Source of the DNA: Desulfamplus sp.
Lineage (GTDB): Bacteria > Desulfobacterota > Desulfobacteria > Desulfobacterales > Desulfobacteraceae
Direction: 5' to 3'
DNA length: 9,602 nt
Assembly (NCBI GenBank): GCA_015231395.1
Contig: JADGBP010000061.1
Location: 1 to 9,602, forward strand
Part shown: positions 1 to 5,295 of the stretch, piece by piece
Numbering within the stretch: position 1 is the first letter of the stretch
How the letters are laid out: each line of letters opens with the position of its first letter
Notes under the pieces: generated by a model
Seen by the model: the letters and a program-made list of their open reading frames with translations, nothing else
Database searches by the model: none
What the model was told of the DNA's origin: nothing
Translations under genes and position numbers: made by a program

Positions 1-165
1 TGCAACCAATAAGAAGCTGTGGTATCATTATTCACCGTAGATATTTTTTTGTTTTGTATTACATTTTTAAGGCTTGATTCTAACTTCTTCCACGTTTAAT
101 TTTTTGAATTTGTCTGAATCAACCCTGATTTTTGTTTTCATCCTTCGGGGTGACAGGAATTCTTA
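1..165. other. Non-coding stretch at window start
   Basis: I find no convincing gene here on either strand. A short hairpin-capable sequence with a TTCG loop (138-153, arms TCATCC/GGGTGA with one G-T pair) lies just beyond the stop codon of the DUF697 gene. It has no U-tract in the minus direction, so it is not a convincing intrinsic terminator for that gene. Confidence 0.5.
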
Positions 166-630
166 TCATGATGGTTTAGGTGATACAGTCTCACCTTCTT
201 TAAACATTTGCATATAAAATTCTTTTGCTTTTTCAGGCTCAAAAGTCAGAAATGTTCCGCCTTCCTCAAAGTGCCGTTTAAACACTTTTCCTATTGCGTA
301 GGTGCTTGCGGCAGAAGCTCCGGACATGCTCACTGAACCAAAAAGCATTCCTGGCCCAGGAATCATTTTTGCAAGACTCGCCCCCAACCTGGGTCCCATT
401 GTAGCCGGTAATCCCCCCCCGATTAAAGTACCGGTCAAATGTTTTACAATATCTTTGTTAAAAGGTATATTATACTCATTTGCCAAACATCTCAGCATGT
501 TAAGTTGAATGCTACTCACCCCCATAAAATCCAAAAATGGCAGGGGAATCAATCCCACGGCTGATGACGCATAGATGTGTTTATTTATAATTGTGTTTGC
601 TGAATTGTCGGTTTTTTCATTTTTTGTCAT
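166..630 (-). CDS. DUF697-family (YcjF/GTPase-associated type) protein
   Basis: A protein of about 154 aa of the DUF697 type. Seen in the sequence: an N-terminal hydrophobic segment (AVGLIPLPFLDFMGVSSIQL) followed by a helix (LNMLRCLANEY), a Gly/Pro-rich hydrophobic centre (GTLIGGGLP, GPRLGASLAKMIPGPG, SMSGASAAS), and the characteristic C-terminal block TYAIGKVFKRHFEEGGT. DUF697 domains occur in small membrane-associated helical proteins and at the C-termini of some GTPases. Their molecular function is not established, and no GTPase lies nearby. An ATG at 639 is also in frame, but AAAGG (641-645) leaves only 1 nt to it and 10 nt to the ATG at 630. The repeat units upstream also copy the 630 ATG, so I prefer 630. 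The gene stands alone, convergent with nothing visible, and is preceded by an unusual repeat array. Confidence 0.8.
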   Translation of the reverse strand: MTKNEKTDNSANTIINKHIYASSAVGLIPLPFLDFMGVSSIQLNMLRCLANEYNIPFNKDIVKHLTGTLIGGGLPATMGPRLGASLAKMIPGPGMLFGSVSMSGASAASTYAIGKVFKRHFEEGGTFLTFEPEKAKEFYMQMFKEGETVSPKPS

Positions 631-640
631 TTTATACATT

Positions 641-645
641 CCTTT
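641..645 (-). promoter_or_regulatory. Ribosome binding site deciding the DUF697 start
   Basis: On the minus strand this reads AAAGG, 10 nt before the ATG at 630 and 1 nt before the ATG at 639. It overlaps the TAA stop (644-646) of the nearest 8-codon mini-ORF, so termination of that mini-ORF could feed initiation of the main gene. Confidence 0.5.
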
Positions 646-750
646 AATTGATTCTTTTATCTTTTGGCATTTTATGAGTTTCTTTAGTTGGCTCTTTTGT
701 CTTTTGGCATTTTATGTGTTTCTTTAATCGATTATTTCAACTTTTGTCAT
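644..750 (-). other. Three tandem 8-codon mini-ORFs upstream of the DUF697 gene
   Basis: Each upstream repeat unit encodes a short reading frame on the minus strand: 750-724 MTKVEIID*, 710-684 MPKDKRAN*, 670-644 MPKDKRIN*. Each stop lies 13 nt before the next ATG of the series, the last being the DUF697 ATG at 630 (which starts MTKNEKTD). Each TAA is fused to an AAAG sequence that could act as the next ribosome binding site. The distal copy resembles the true gene start most (ATGACAAAA), which suggests 5'-end duplication. Whether the peptides are made, or the array merely tunes translation, is unknown. Confidence 0.4.
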
Positions 751-754
751 TTAT

Positions 755-869
755 CAAATTATTTTTACGCGAAAAACAATATACATGCAAGTCAAGTTCA
801 AATAGTATTGATGATCAAATACATATATTAAAATTGTTAGTCAATAGATACCATAAGGTCAGTTATTGC
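755..869. other. AT-rich intergenic stretch
   Basis: This lies between the end of the MetE-core gene and the repeat array, and both flanking genes read on the minus strand. It must contain any promoter for the DUF697 gene, but I see no strong -35/-10 pair. I also see no clear intrinsic terminator for the upstream operon. Confidence 0.4.
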
Positions 870-2039
870 TTACGAAATGTAATACGATACAATCCGTTTT
901 GACAACGCGTTGGTCAAAAAGAGCACTTTTTTTGCATGTTCCAGACTTAAAGAGCCAGTTCCGCAGCTTGGAGTTATAAGACTCTGGGAGAGAATCCGCT
1001 CTCGACTGATACCAAGTGACTCCAGTTGTTGAACCTGATCCTGCCACAGATCCCACAGTGAATCCAGAGAAGCCTTTTCTACATATTCAGGATTGGCAGT
1101 GGGAACGATCCCCCATGCTAAAATGCCATTATTGAGCATGAATTTTGTCAGGTGTTCCTTGTAGAGAATAAGCCTGTCAAAATAGGAGTAGGCATCAAAA
1201 TTGATGATATCTGTCCCTGATTCGAGTGCCAGTGACCAGTCCCCATTGGCACAGATGTGAATGCCTGCAAGTCCGCCGCCTTGATGAACCGCATCAATCC
1301 CCTCTTTGAGTGACTCTGTGATCTGTTCACGGGTGATGCTGATGTAAGTTGATGAGCCAAAACCCACAACTCCTGGTTCATCAAAGAAAATGATCGGCTT
1401 ATGAGGCGTATTGAGTTTGGATAGCTGAATTGTCTGCCATCTTGCACTCATTGCAACCTGTTTTGTCACAATATCACGCATTCGGTCATCATAAAACAGA
1501 AGTCTGCCAGCCTGATCCTTTACACCAATCCCCATTGTAATAGGACCCGTAACCTGTCCTTTGACTGAAACCGGAGCATTAGGAAGAGACTTTATGGTTT
1601 CCATAAAGATTGAAAATCCCTTTGCTGTTCTTTCTGTGAGTGCAAACCTTGAAATTGCATCTTCAATAGTCACAGAATTTCCAACTGTGTTTTCAGATTT
1701 TTGACCTGATTTTTCAGAATTTCCAACTGTTTTTTTAGATGTTTCTCCTGCTTTTTCAGATATTTCCATTATTGACATATATGCTTCATAAAAGGCAAGA
1801 ACCTCATCTTCAAAGCGTTCTGTTGTGGTATCAATATAAAAATCTTCTCCTTTTATCGTAAGTCCTGGCATTCCGGGCAAAAACTGATAGAGCATTCCCT
1901 CTTCTTTATAAACAGGCAGTTGTACCCAGAGGGGAATATCTGGAGTATATTGGAGCACAAGCCGTGTGGCTTCGAGATGATTATTCATAGGCAAACTTCC
2001 CACAAGAAGAGGAAGGCAGTTTGGTTTAAAATTGGTCAT
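870..2039 (-). CDS. MetE-core-like / UROD-superfamily methyltransferase
   Basis: A protein of about 389 aa resembling the C-terminal catalytic half of cobalamin-independent methionine synthase, without the MetE N-terminal half. Candidate zinc ligands match the MetE pattern: His261-x-Cys263 (GIHICANGDW), Asp282 where MetE has Glu (DIINFD against DVITIE), and Cys359 (TPSCGTGSL against NPDCG). A plausible role is methyl transfer to a thiol such as homocysteine, perhaps from a corrinoid protein as described for short core MetE proteins. The methyl donor cannot be read from sequence. The frame continues upstream to 2096, but the ATG at 2039 has GAAGG 11 nt ahead and follows the previous stop by 4 nt, so it is preferred. 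Residues 95-122 are a tandem 14-residue duplication in a hydrophilic insertion. It is the second gene of an operon with the DUF2520 protein. The fold assignment is firm; the reaction is uncertain. Confidence 0.78.
   Translation of the reverse strand: MTNFKPNCLPLLVGSLPMNNHLEATRLVLQYTPDIPLWVQLPVYKEEGMLYQFLPGMPGLTIKGEDFYIDTTTERFEDEVLAFYEAYMSIMEISEKAGETSKKTVGNSEKSGQKSENTVGNSVTIEDAISRFALTERTAKGFSIFMETIKSLPNAPVSVKGQVTGPITMGIGVKDQAGRLLFYDDRMRDIVTKQVAMSARWQTIQLSKLNTPHKPIIFFDEPGVVGFGSSTYISITREQITESLKEGIDAVHQGGGLAGIHICANGDWSLALESGTDIINFDAYSYFDRLILYKEHLTKFMLNNGILAWGIVPTANPEYVEKASLDSLWDLWQDQVQQLESLGISRERILSQSLITPSCGTGSLSLEHAKKVLFLTNALSKRIVSYYIS
1674..1757 (-). repeat. In-frame 42-bp tandem duplication inside the MetE-core gene
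   Basis: Residues 95-108 (EKAGETSKKTVGNS) and 109-122 (EKSGQKSENTVGNS) are adjacent copies of 14 residues. At DNA level CAGAATTTCCAACTGT occurs at 1673 and 1715, 42 bp apart. The segment is Ser/Lys/Glu-rich and looks like a surface loop inserted in the catalytic domain. Confidence 0.85.
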
Positions 2040-2043
2040 GGTT

Positions 2044-2934
2044 TTATTTTCCTTCAGTAAAAATGTCTGTAAGCCCCTCAACAGATATCTGATCAAGCTC
2101 TCCTCTTTTCTCCACGAGTTTCAGGGTATATTGCCCCATTACCCGATATAATTTAGAAAATTCCGGCAATGCTTCATTGATAGCTCTTAAATGTTTTTCT
2201 ACAATTTGTGCGTCTCCCCTTGCCACTGGTCCTGTAAGTGCTGCAACAGATCCTCTGGTTTTGATATTGGTCAATGTTCCTTGAATAAGAGGCTCAAGAA
2301 TTTCATAGGCTTTTTGTTCGGAAAGTTCAGCCTCTTTCAAAAGCTCAAGAGCAAAATGTTCCAATGTGACAAGGTAATTTGAGGCAACAACAGCGGCAGC
2401 GTGGTAAAGGGTTTTTGCCTTTGTAGGAATTGTGAAATATTTTGCTTTGAGCACATGAACCAGCTCCTTTCCAATGGCAAGTGCTTTTTCATCTCCTTCA
2501 ACAGAGATGTTAATGCCGGCAAATGGTGATGGCTGTTCGTAAGAGTAAGGAGCAAAACTCTGTAGCGGGTGAATCGAACCAGTATGTGCCCCTTTTTTTG
2601 AGGCGGATGAAAGTATGCTCGAAGAGAGTGCACCACTACAGTGAAAAATTGTCTTTGTGTCAAGGTCAACAGAAACATTACTACTGATATCAGCACAGAC
2701 CTTTTCTATAAGATTATCAGGGGTGGTAATAAAGACAATATCTCCTGCTAAAAATGCTTGAATTGAAGAGTTATAAACCGTTCCCGTTCCTCCTGAAACA
2801 CACACTGTATTTTCAGCAGAAACACGGGTTTTGCTGAAAACGCTTGCAATGTTGTATCCTGCCTTTGAAAGGAATACAGCCAGAGCTGTTCCTACACGAC
2901 CGCATCCAATAATGGAAATTTTTTGAGGGCTCAT
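2044..2934 (-). CDS. Rossmann-like/DUF2520 NAD(P)-dependent oxidoreductase
   Basis: A 296-aa protein. The N-terminus has a dinucleotide-binding fold with the glycine motif ISIIGCGRVGTAL (residues ~6-18) and an FITTPD strand. The C-terminal helical part carries the DUF2520 pattern: SIHPLQSFAP, then TLYHAAAVVASNYLV and ALTGPVARGDAQIVEKHL. The architecture and length match complete Rossmann-like/DUF2520 proteins, which are related to 6-phosphogluconate-dehydrogenase-type reductases. From memory, some members act as ketopantoate reductases (PanG type). No pantothenate genes are visible here, so the substrate is left open. The ATG at 2934 is preceded by TTGGGGAA at a normal distance. The gene ends 4 nt before the MetE-core-like gene, whose ribosome binding site lies within this gene's last codons, so the two are probably translationally coupled. 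Confidence 0.85.
   Translation of the reverse strand: MSPQKISIIGCGRVGTALAVFLSKAGYNIASVFSKTRVSAENTVCVSGGTGTVYNSSIQAFLAGDIVFITTPDNLIEKVCADISSNVSVDLDTKTIFHCSGALSSSILSSASKKGAHTGSIHPLQSFAPYSYEQPSPFAGINISVEGDEKALAIGKELVHVLKAKYFTIPTKAKTLYHAAAVVASNYLVTLEHFALELLKEAELSEQKAYEILEPLIQGTLTNIKTRGSVAALTGPVARGDAQIVEKHLRAINEALPEFSKLYRVMGQYTLKLVEKRGELDQISVEGLTDIFTEGK
2051..2055 (-). promoter_or_regulatory. Ribosome binding site of the MetE-core gene inside the previous gene
   Basis: GAAGG on the minus strand lies within the last codons of the DUF2520 gene and 11 nt before the ATG at 2039. It supports this start over the upstream in-frame one at 2096. Confidence 0.55.
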
Positions 2935-3051
2935 GTTTTATTCCCCAACGTTTTGTTTATTGCTTTAATTTTTTTAAAATTTTAATCTCAACCTAAGAAA
3001 TATTCACGAGAGTTTTCGCATTTTTAATCTTTTTTTGCATTATCAATCTCT

Positions 3052-3086
3052 ATAAACTTAGGATAAACTTAGGATAAAGATTCAGG
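3052..3086. repeat. 11-bp direct repeats, one helical turn apart
   Basis: ATAAACTTAGG occurs twice back to back (3052-3062 and 3063-3073), followed by a degenerate third copy (ATAAAGATTCAGG). The spacing of about one helical turn is typical of repeated protein-binding sites. The array lies about 120 bp upstream of the DUF2520 start codon, so it could regulate that operon. Confidence 0.55.
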
Positions 3087-3103
3087 TAATATTCAAGATT
3101 AAG

Positions 3104-3116
3104 GTTAATATTTAAC
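3104..3116. repeat. Short inverted repeat GTTAA-TAT-TTAAC
   Basis: Perfect 5-bp arms around a 3-nt centre in the divergent intergenic region. It may be a small operator, but in DNA this AT-rich it could also arise by chance. Confidence 0.25.
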
Positions 3117-3159
3117 ATAGGCTATAATATTGATTTTTTAAAGAATTATTTTTTTGTTT

Positions 3160-3180
3160 TTTGTTCTTTGTTCTTTGTTC
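3160..3180. repeat. TTTGTTC heptanucleotide repeat, three copies
   Basis: Three perfect tandem copies of TTTGTTC, preceded by a T-rich run. A 7-bp simple repeat is prone to slippage, and copy number may differ between strains. It is not inside a gene. Confidence 0.85.
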
Positions 3181-3310
3181 AGGAATTTCAATTTAAAAAA
3201 ATAATTGCAGCAAAGATGATTATATTCTTCAAGACAAAATCATAAAATCAGCAAATCTATTGCTTTTTAAATTGTTCATAATATTAACTATTTTTACCTT
3301 GTATGTTTTA

Positions 3311-3339
3311 TTGACAATATAAAATAAAGGTTGTAAAAA
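3311..3339 (+). promoter_or_regulatory. Candidate sigma-70 promoter of the tetR-hydrolase operon
   Basis: A perfect TTGACA -35 (3311-3316), a 17-bp spacer and TAAAAA as -10 (3334-3339, 4 of 6 matches). Transcription would begin near 3346, a few bases before the TetR-type operator, and read into the GTG start at 3446. Confidence 0.55.
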
Positions 3340-3349
3340 TAAACTTGAC

Positions 3350-3363
3350 TGAGCGTTCACTCG
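3350..3363. promoter_or_regulatory. TetR-family operator
   Basis: TGAGCGTTCACTCG is an imperfect palindrome around GAG-GnnC-CTC, close to the TGAGTGAACGCTCA-like operators of many TetR-family repressors. It sits at about +4 to +18 of the predicted promoter and 83 bp before the tetR start codon. This placement fits autorepression of the operon. Confidence 0.65.
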
Positions 3364-3436
3364 GATGAAATTTGGTCTTTAGCTTGAACACCTGTAATAT
3401 GGGGCTTTAAATTAAAATAGGGAATACCGAGAAATA

Positions 3437-3440
3437 GGGG
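3437..3440 (+). promoter_or_regulatory. Ribosome binding site supporting a GTG start
   Basis: GGGG in AATAGGGGATATC lies 5 nt before the GTG at 3446. No ATG lies at a suitable place nearby, so the GTG is taken as the tetR start. Confidence 0.5.
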
Positions 3441-3445
3441 ATATC

Positions 3446-4114
3446 GTGCAAAAAAAAATCACTGCCAATCTTAATGCCGAAGGAGTTCCAACACAGATTA
3501 AAAATCCTGAACTTGTTTTGGAACGAAGACGACAGATTGTTGATGCAACAGTGCATCTTTTTGTAGAACATGGATATCATAAAACAACAACACGAATGAT
3601 TGCAAAAGCTGCTGGATTTTCCATCGGCTCTTTGTATGAATATGTAAGTTGTAAGGAAGATGTCCTTTATCTTGTATGCGAAGCTATCCACGGAGAGGTT
3701 CAGAGGGCAGTTGAGGAAGCATTGTCTGGATCAGCAAATGGTCGGGCTACTTTGGCTGAAGTGATATGTGAATACTGCCATGTCTGTGATCAGATGAATG
3801 ACCATATCCTCCTTATGTATCAGGTTACTCAGTTCCTTCCAAGTCAGTGGAAAGTAAAAGCTTTGGAAAACGAGCTCAGAATCACGGATATTTTTATTCA
3901 GGCACTTCTTGTGCTTTCAGGAAAGGGTGATATTCCTCAACTTGACTACAAAACAGCCGCTCTTGTAGGACACAATATTTCAGTAATTGGTCAGATGTGG
4001 GCATTCAGAAGATGGTATCTTGCCAAAACTTTTTCGATAGATGAATATGTTGAATATCAAACACGATTTATCCTGGGACTTGTTTTTCAGCCTGTTCAGT
4101 CAATTGAAAAATAG
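3446..4114 (+). CDS. TetR/AcrR-family transcriptional regulator
   Basis: A 222-aa repressor-type protein starting at GTG. Residues ~28-75 form the N-terminal TetR DNA-binding domain: RRRQIVDATVHLFVEHGYHK, then TTTRMIAKAAGFSIGSLYEY as the helix-turn-helix, then CKEDVLY. The rest is a helical ligand-binding and dimerisation region (for example HNISVIGQMWAFRRWYLAKT), of the kind seen in regulators of lipid or aromatic metabolism. The ligand is not readable. A TetR-type operator lies just upstream and the next gene begins 32 nt later, so autoregulation together with control of the hydrolase is the natural reading. Codons 2-4 sit in a run of nine A (3450-3458), a possible slippage site at the start of the frame. 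An unusual basic stretch of about 27 residues precedes the domain. Confidence 0.9.
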   Translation: MQKKITANLNAEGVPTQIKNPELVLERRRQIVDATVHLFVEHGYHKTTTRMIAKAAGFSIGSLYEYVSCKEDVLYLVCEAIHGEVQRAVEEALSGSANGRATLAEVICEYCHVCDQMNDHILLMYQVTQFLPSQWKVKALENELRITDIFIQALLVLSGKGDIPQLDYKTAALVGHNISVIGQMWAFRRWYLAKTFSIDEYVEYQTRFILGLVFQPVQSIEK

Positions 4115-4134
4115 ACAGTAAATTGAAGATAGAC

Positions 4135-4139
4135 AGGAG
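4135..4139 (+). promoter_or_regulatory. Strong ribosome binding site of the hydrolase gene
   Basis: AGGAG lies 7 nt before the ATG at 4147. It shows that translation starts there and not at the in-frame TTG at 4123, whose codons would run through this site. Confidence 0.8.
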
Positions 4140-4146
4140 TAAGATA

Positions 4147-5121
4147 ATGAGTATCTCTCCCATAATTAAAGAATGGCTTGACAAATTTTATACAGGTATG
4201 GAAGTTCTGAAACAGCGGGGTTTTCAGCCTACTCCGGAAAATACAAGAGAAGGAATGTGTAATCTGACCCGTTCGCTGGTTCTGGACAAACCAGATATTC
4301 CTCTGATTATAGATTCCATAGTAACAGATTGTACAGAAACAGATTTTACAGTATCAGTAAGAATTTATCATCCTGATCCTAATATTCCACTTCCAGTGCT
4401 TATTTACTATCATGGTGGGGGACACATGGCTGGAAGTGTATCTGTCTATGATCCAATTTGTCGAAAAATAGCTTTTACAGCCAGACATATTGTAGTTGCT
4501 GTTGAATATCGACTTGCACCAGAATATCCTTATCCTGCCGGGGTTCAAGATGCATACCATGTGGCAAAAAACATATGGACGATTCTTGATTTACAAAAAT
4601 TGAAATATATTGATCGTCTTTGTCTGGCTGGAGACAGTGCTGGCGGAGCACTTTGTGCTACTGTTTCACATATGTCCCAGTCTGATCCAAAAATGCAGAT
4701 TGCTTGTCAGGTTTTAATTTACCCCTCTTTGGACTACACCATGTCATTTCCTTCCATTGATGAGAATGAGATTGGATATCTTTTGGAGAAGGATAAAATC
4801 AAGTGGTATTTTGACAACTATTTTCAAAAAAATAAGGGCTCTGAAGCAGTTTATCCTGAATTTAAAGCAGCTTCTCCTTTATTCATGGAGATTACACCAC
4901 ATATGCCGGCTACTTTGGTCATTACAGCTCAATTTTGTCCTTTGCGAGATGAGGGGATTGCCTATGTGAAAAGACTTGGAAAGGCTGGTATTCATACAGA
5001 GCACCTTCATTTTGACAACATGATTCATGCATTTCTGAACATGGAGAGTCTTGTTCCTGATGAGTGTATTAAAGTGTATAGAAAAATAAGTGATTTTTTG
5101 GAATCTTTCAAAAGTCGTTAA
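4147..5121 (+). CDS. Alpha/beta hydrolase, hormone-sensitive-lipase (family IV) type
   Basis: A 324-aa esterase-like protein with the family IV layout. It has the oxyanion-hole motif HGGG (residues 89-92), the strand VVAVEYRLAPEYPYPAG, the nucleophile elbow GDSAGG with Ser164, and a C-terminal His294 in HAFLNM. Homologues normally hydrolyse short-chain acyl esters in the cytoplasm, and no signal peptide is seen. The acid residue is odd: where the family has DPLRDEG, with the first Asp in the triad, this protein has CPLRDEG with Cys264. Asp268 remains. GAT to TGT needs two base changes, so a single read error does not explain it. Activity may be lost, altered or rescued by another acid. The gene follows tetR by 32 nt and is probably the operon's effector enzyme, perhaps acting on the repressor's ligand or a related ester. 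Confidence 0.88.
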   Translation: MSISPIIKEWLDKFYTGMEVLKQRGFQPTPENTREGMCNLTRSLVLDKPDIPLIIDSIVTDCTETDFTVSVRIYHPDPNIPLPVLIYYHGGGHMAGSVSVYDPICRKIAFTARHIVVAVEYRLAPEYPYPAGVQDAYHVAKNIWTILDLQKLKYIDRLCLAGDSAGGALCATVSHMSQSDPKMQIACQVLIYPSLDYTMSFPSIDENEIGYLLEKDKIKWYFDNYFQKNKGSEAVYPEFKAASPLFMEITPHMPATLVITAQFCPLRDEGIAYVKRLGKAGIHTEHLHFDNMIHAFLNMESLVPDECIKVYRKISDFLESFKSR

Positions 5122-5144
5122 CTAATTTTGGGGTTATATGAAGG

Positions 5145-5228
5145 ATGACTATTGAAATGCCTGAATATAATCAACAAACCTGCATTACCACCATTTTTTC
5201 CGACATGGACAACGAAATGAAATTGTAG
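5145..5228 (+). pseudogene. Remnant resembling the C-terminal region of HsdS (type I restriction specificity subunit)
   Basis: A 27-codon frame encodes MPEYNQQTCITTIFSDMDNE and a few more residues. It resembles the HsdS segment usually written P-x-x-EQ-x-x-I-x-x-(I/L)-L-S-D-M-D-x-E-I, which precedes the final coiled coil. The frame ends at TAG (5226-5228), supplied by the REP palindrome, where HsdS would continue. Upstream the frame closes at a TGA (5139-5141). I infer a fragment of hsdS left after recombination and REP insertion. The match is by memory of the family pattern over about 20 residues. Confidence 0.5.
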
Positions 5229-5252
5229 AGACGTTGCATGCAACGTCTCTAC
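5225..5252. repeat. 28-bp perfect palindrome (REP element)
   Basis: The left arm GTAGAGACGTTGCA is followed directly by its exact reverse complement TGCAACGTCTCTAC. The same 28 bp, with two further bases of shared left flank, occur at 5638-5665 inside the transposase gene. It lies 43 bp before the transposase start, the usual relation between a REP and its REP-associated tyrosine transposase, and could be a substrate or boundary. Confidence 0.9.
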
Positions 5253-5295
5253 TACAACGTGGAATGGACAAACAACAAACGGTAATGATAAAAAA

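Larger units (their letters stand above)
621..750 (-). repeat. 40-bp-period tandem repeat containing the gene start region
   Basis: The box CTTTTGGCATTTTAT (plus strand, with small changes) occurs at 621, 661, 701 and 741, an exact 40-bp period. By eye, neighbouring 40-bp units match at about 30 of 40 positions, and the fourth copy is cut off at about 754. On the minus strand the box reads ATAAAATGCCAAAAG and contains an ATG. The unit nearest the gene (621-660) contains the real start codon of the DUF697 gene, so the array is made of copies of the gene's own translation-start region. Confidence 0.9.
2935..3310. other. Long AT-rich divergent intergenic region
   Basis: No gene is supported here. 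This DNA separates the minus-strand DUF2520/MetE-core operon from the plus-strand TetR operon, so it must hold the first operon's promoter. I cannot assign one with confidence. It contains an 11-bp direct repeat (3052-3073), a GTTAA-3 nt-TTAAC inverted repeat (3104-3116) and a heptanucleotide repeat (3160-3180). Confidence 0.6.

Noticed and set aside
138..153. Intrinsic terminator of the DUF697 gene
   Set aside because: The stem is short with a wobble pair, and on the minus strand it is followed by an A-rich sequence, not U.
621..750. CRISPR array
   Set aside because: The 40-bp units are contiguous and similar along their whole length, with no unique spacers between repeats and no cas genes. 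They copy the adjacent gene's start region.
714..902. 62-codon plus-strand frame between the DUF697 and MetE-core genes
   Set aside because: It runs through the tandem repeat and the AT-rich spacer, has no ribosome binding site and no recognisable features.
859..1056. Small gene on the minus strand in another frame of the MetE-core gene
   Set aside because: It lies almost entirely within the well-supported MetE-core reading frame, has no family features and no ribosome binding site.
2337..2696. 119-codon frame on the minus strand inside the DUF2520 gene
   Set aside because: It is an out-of-frame shadow of conserved DUF2520 coding sequence, with low-complexity composition.
3123..3128. Plus-strand TATAAT as a promoter
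   Set aside because: There is no usable -35 at 16-18 bp upstream, and it lies over 300 bp from the tetR start. A better promoter is at 3311-3339.
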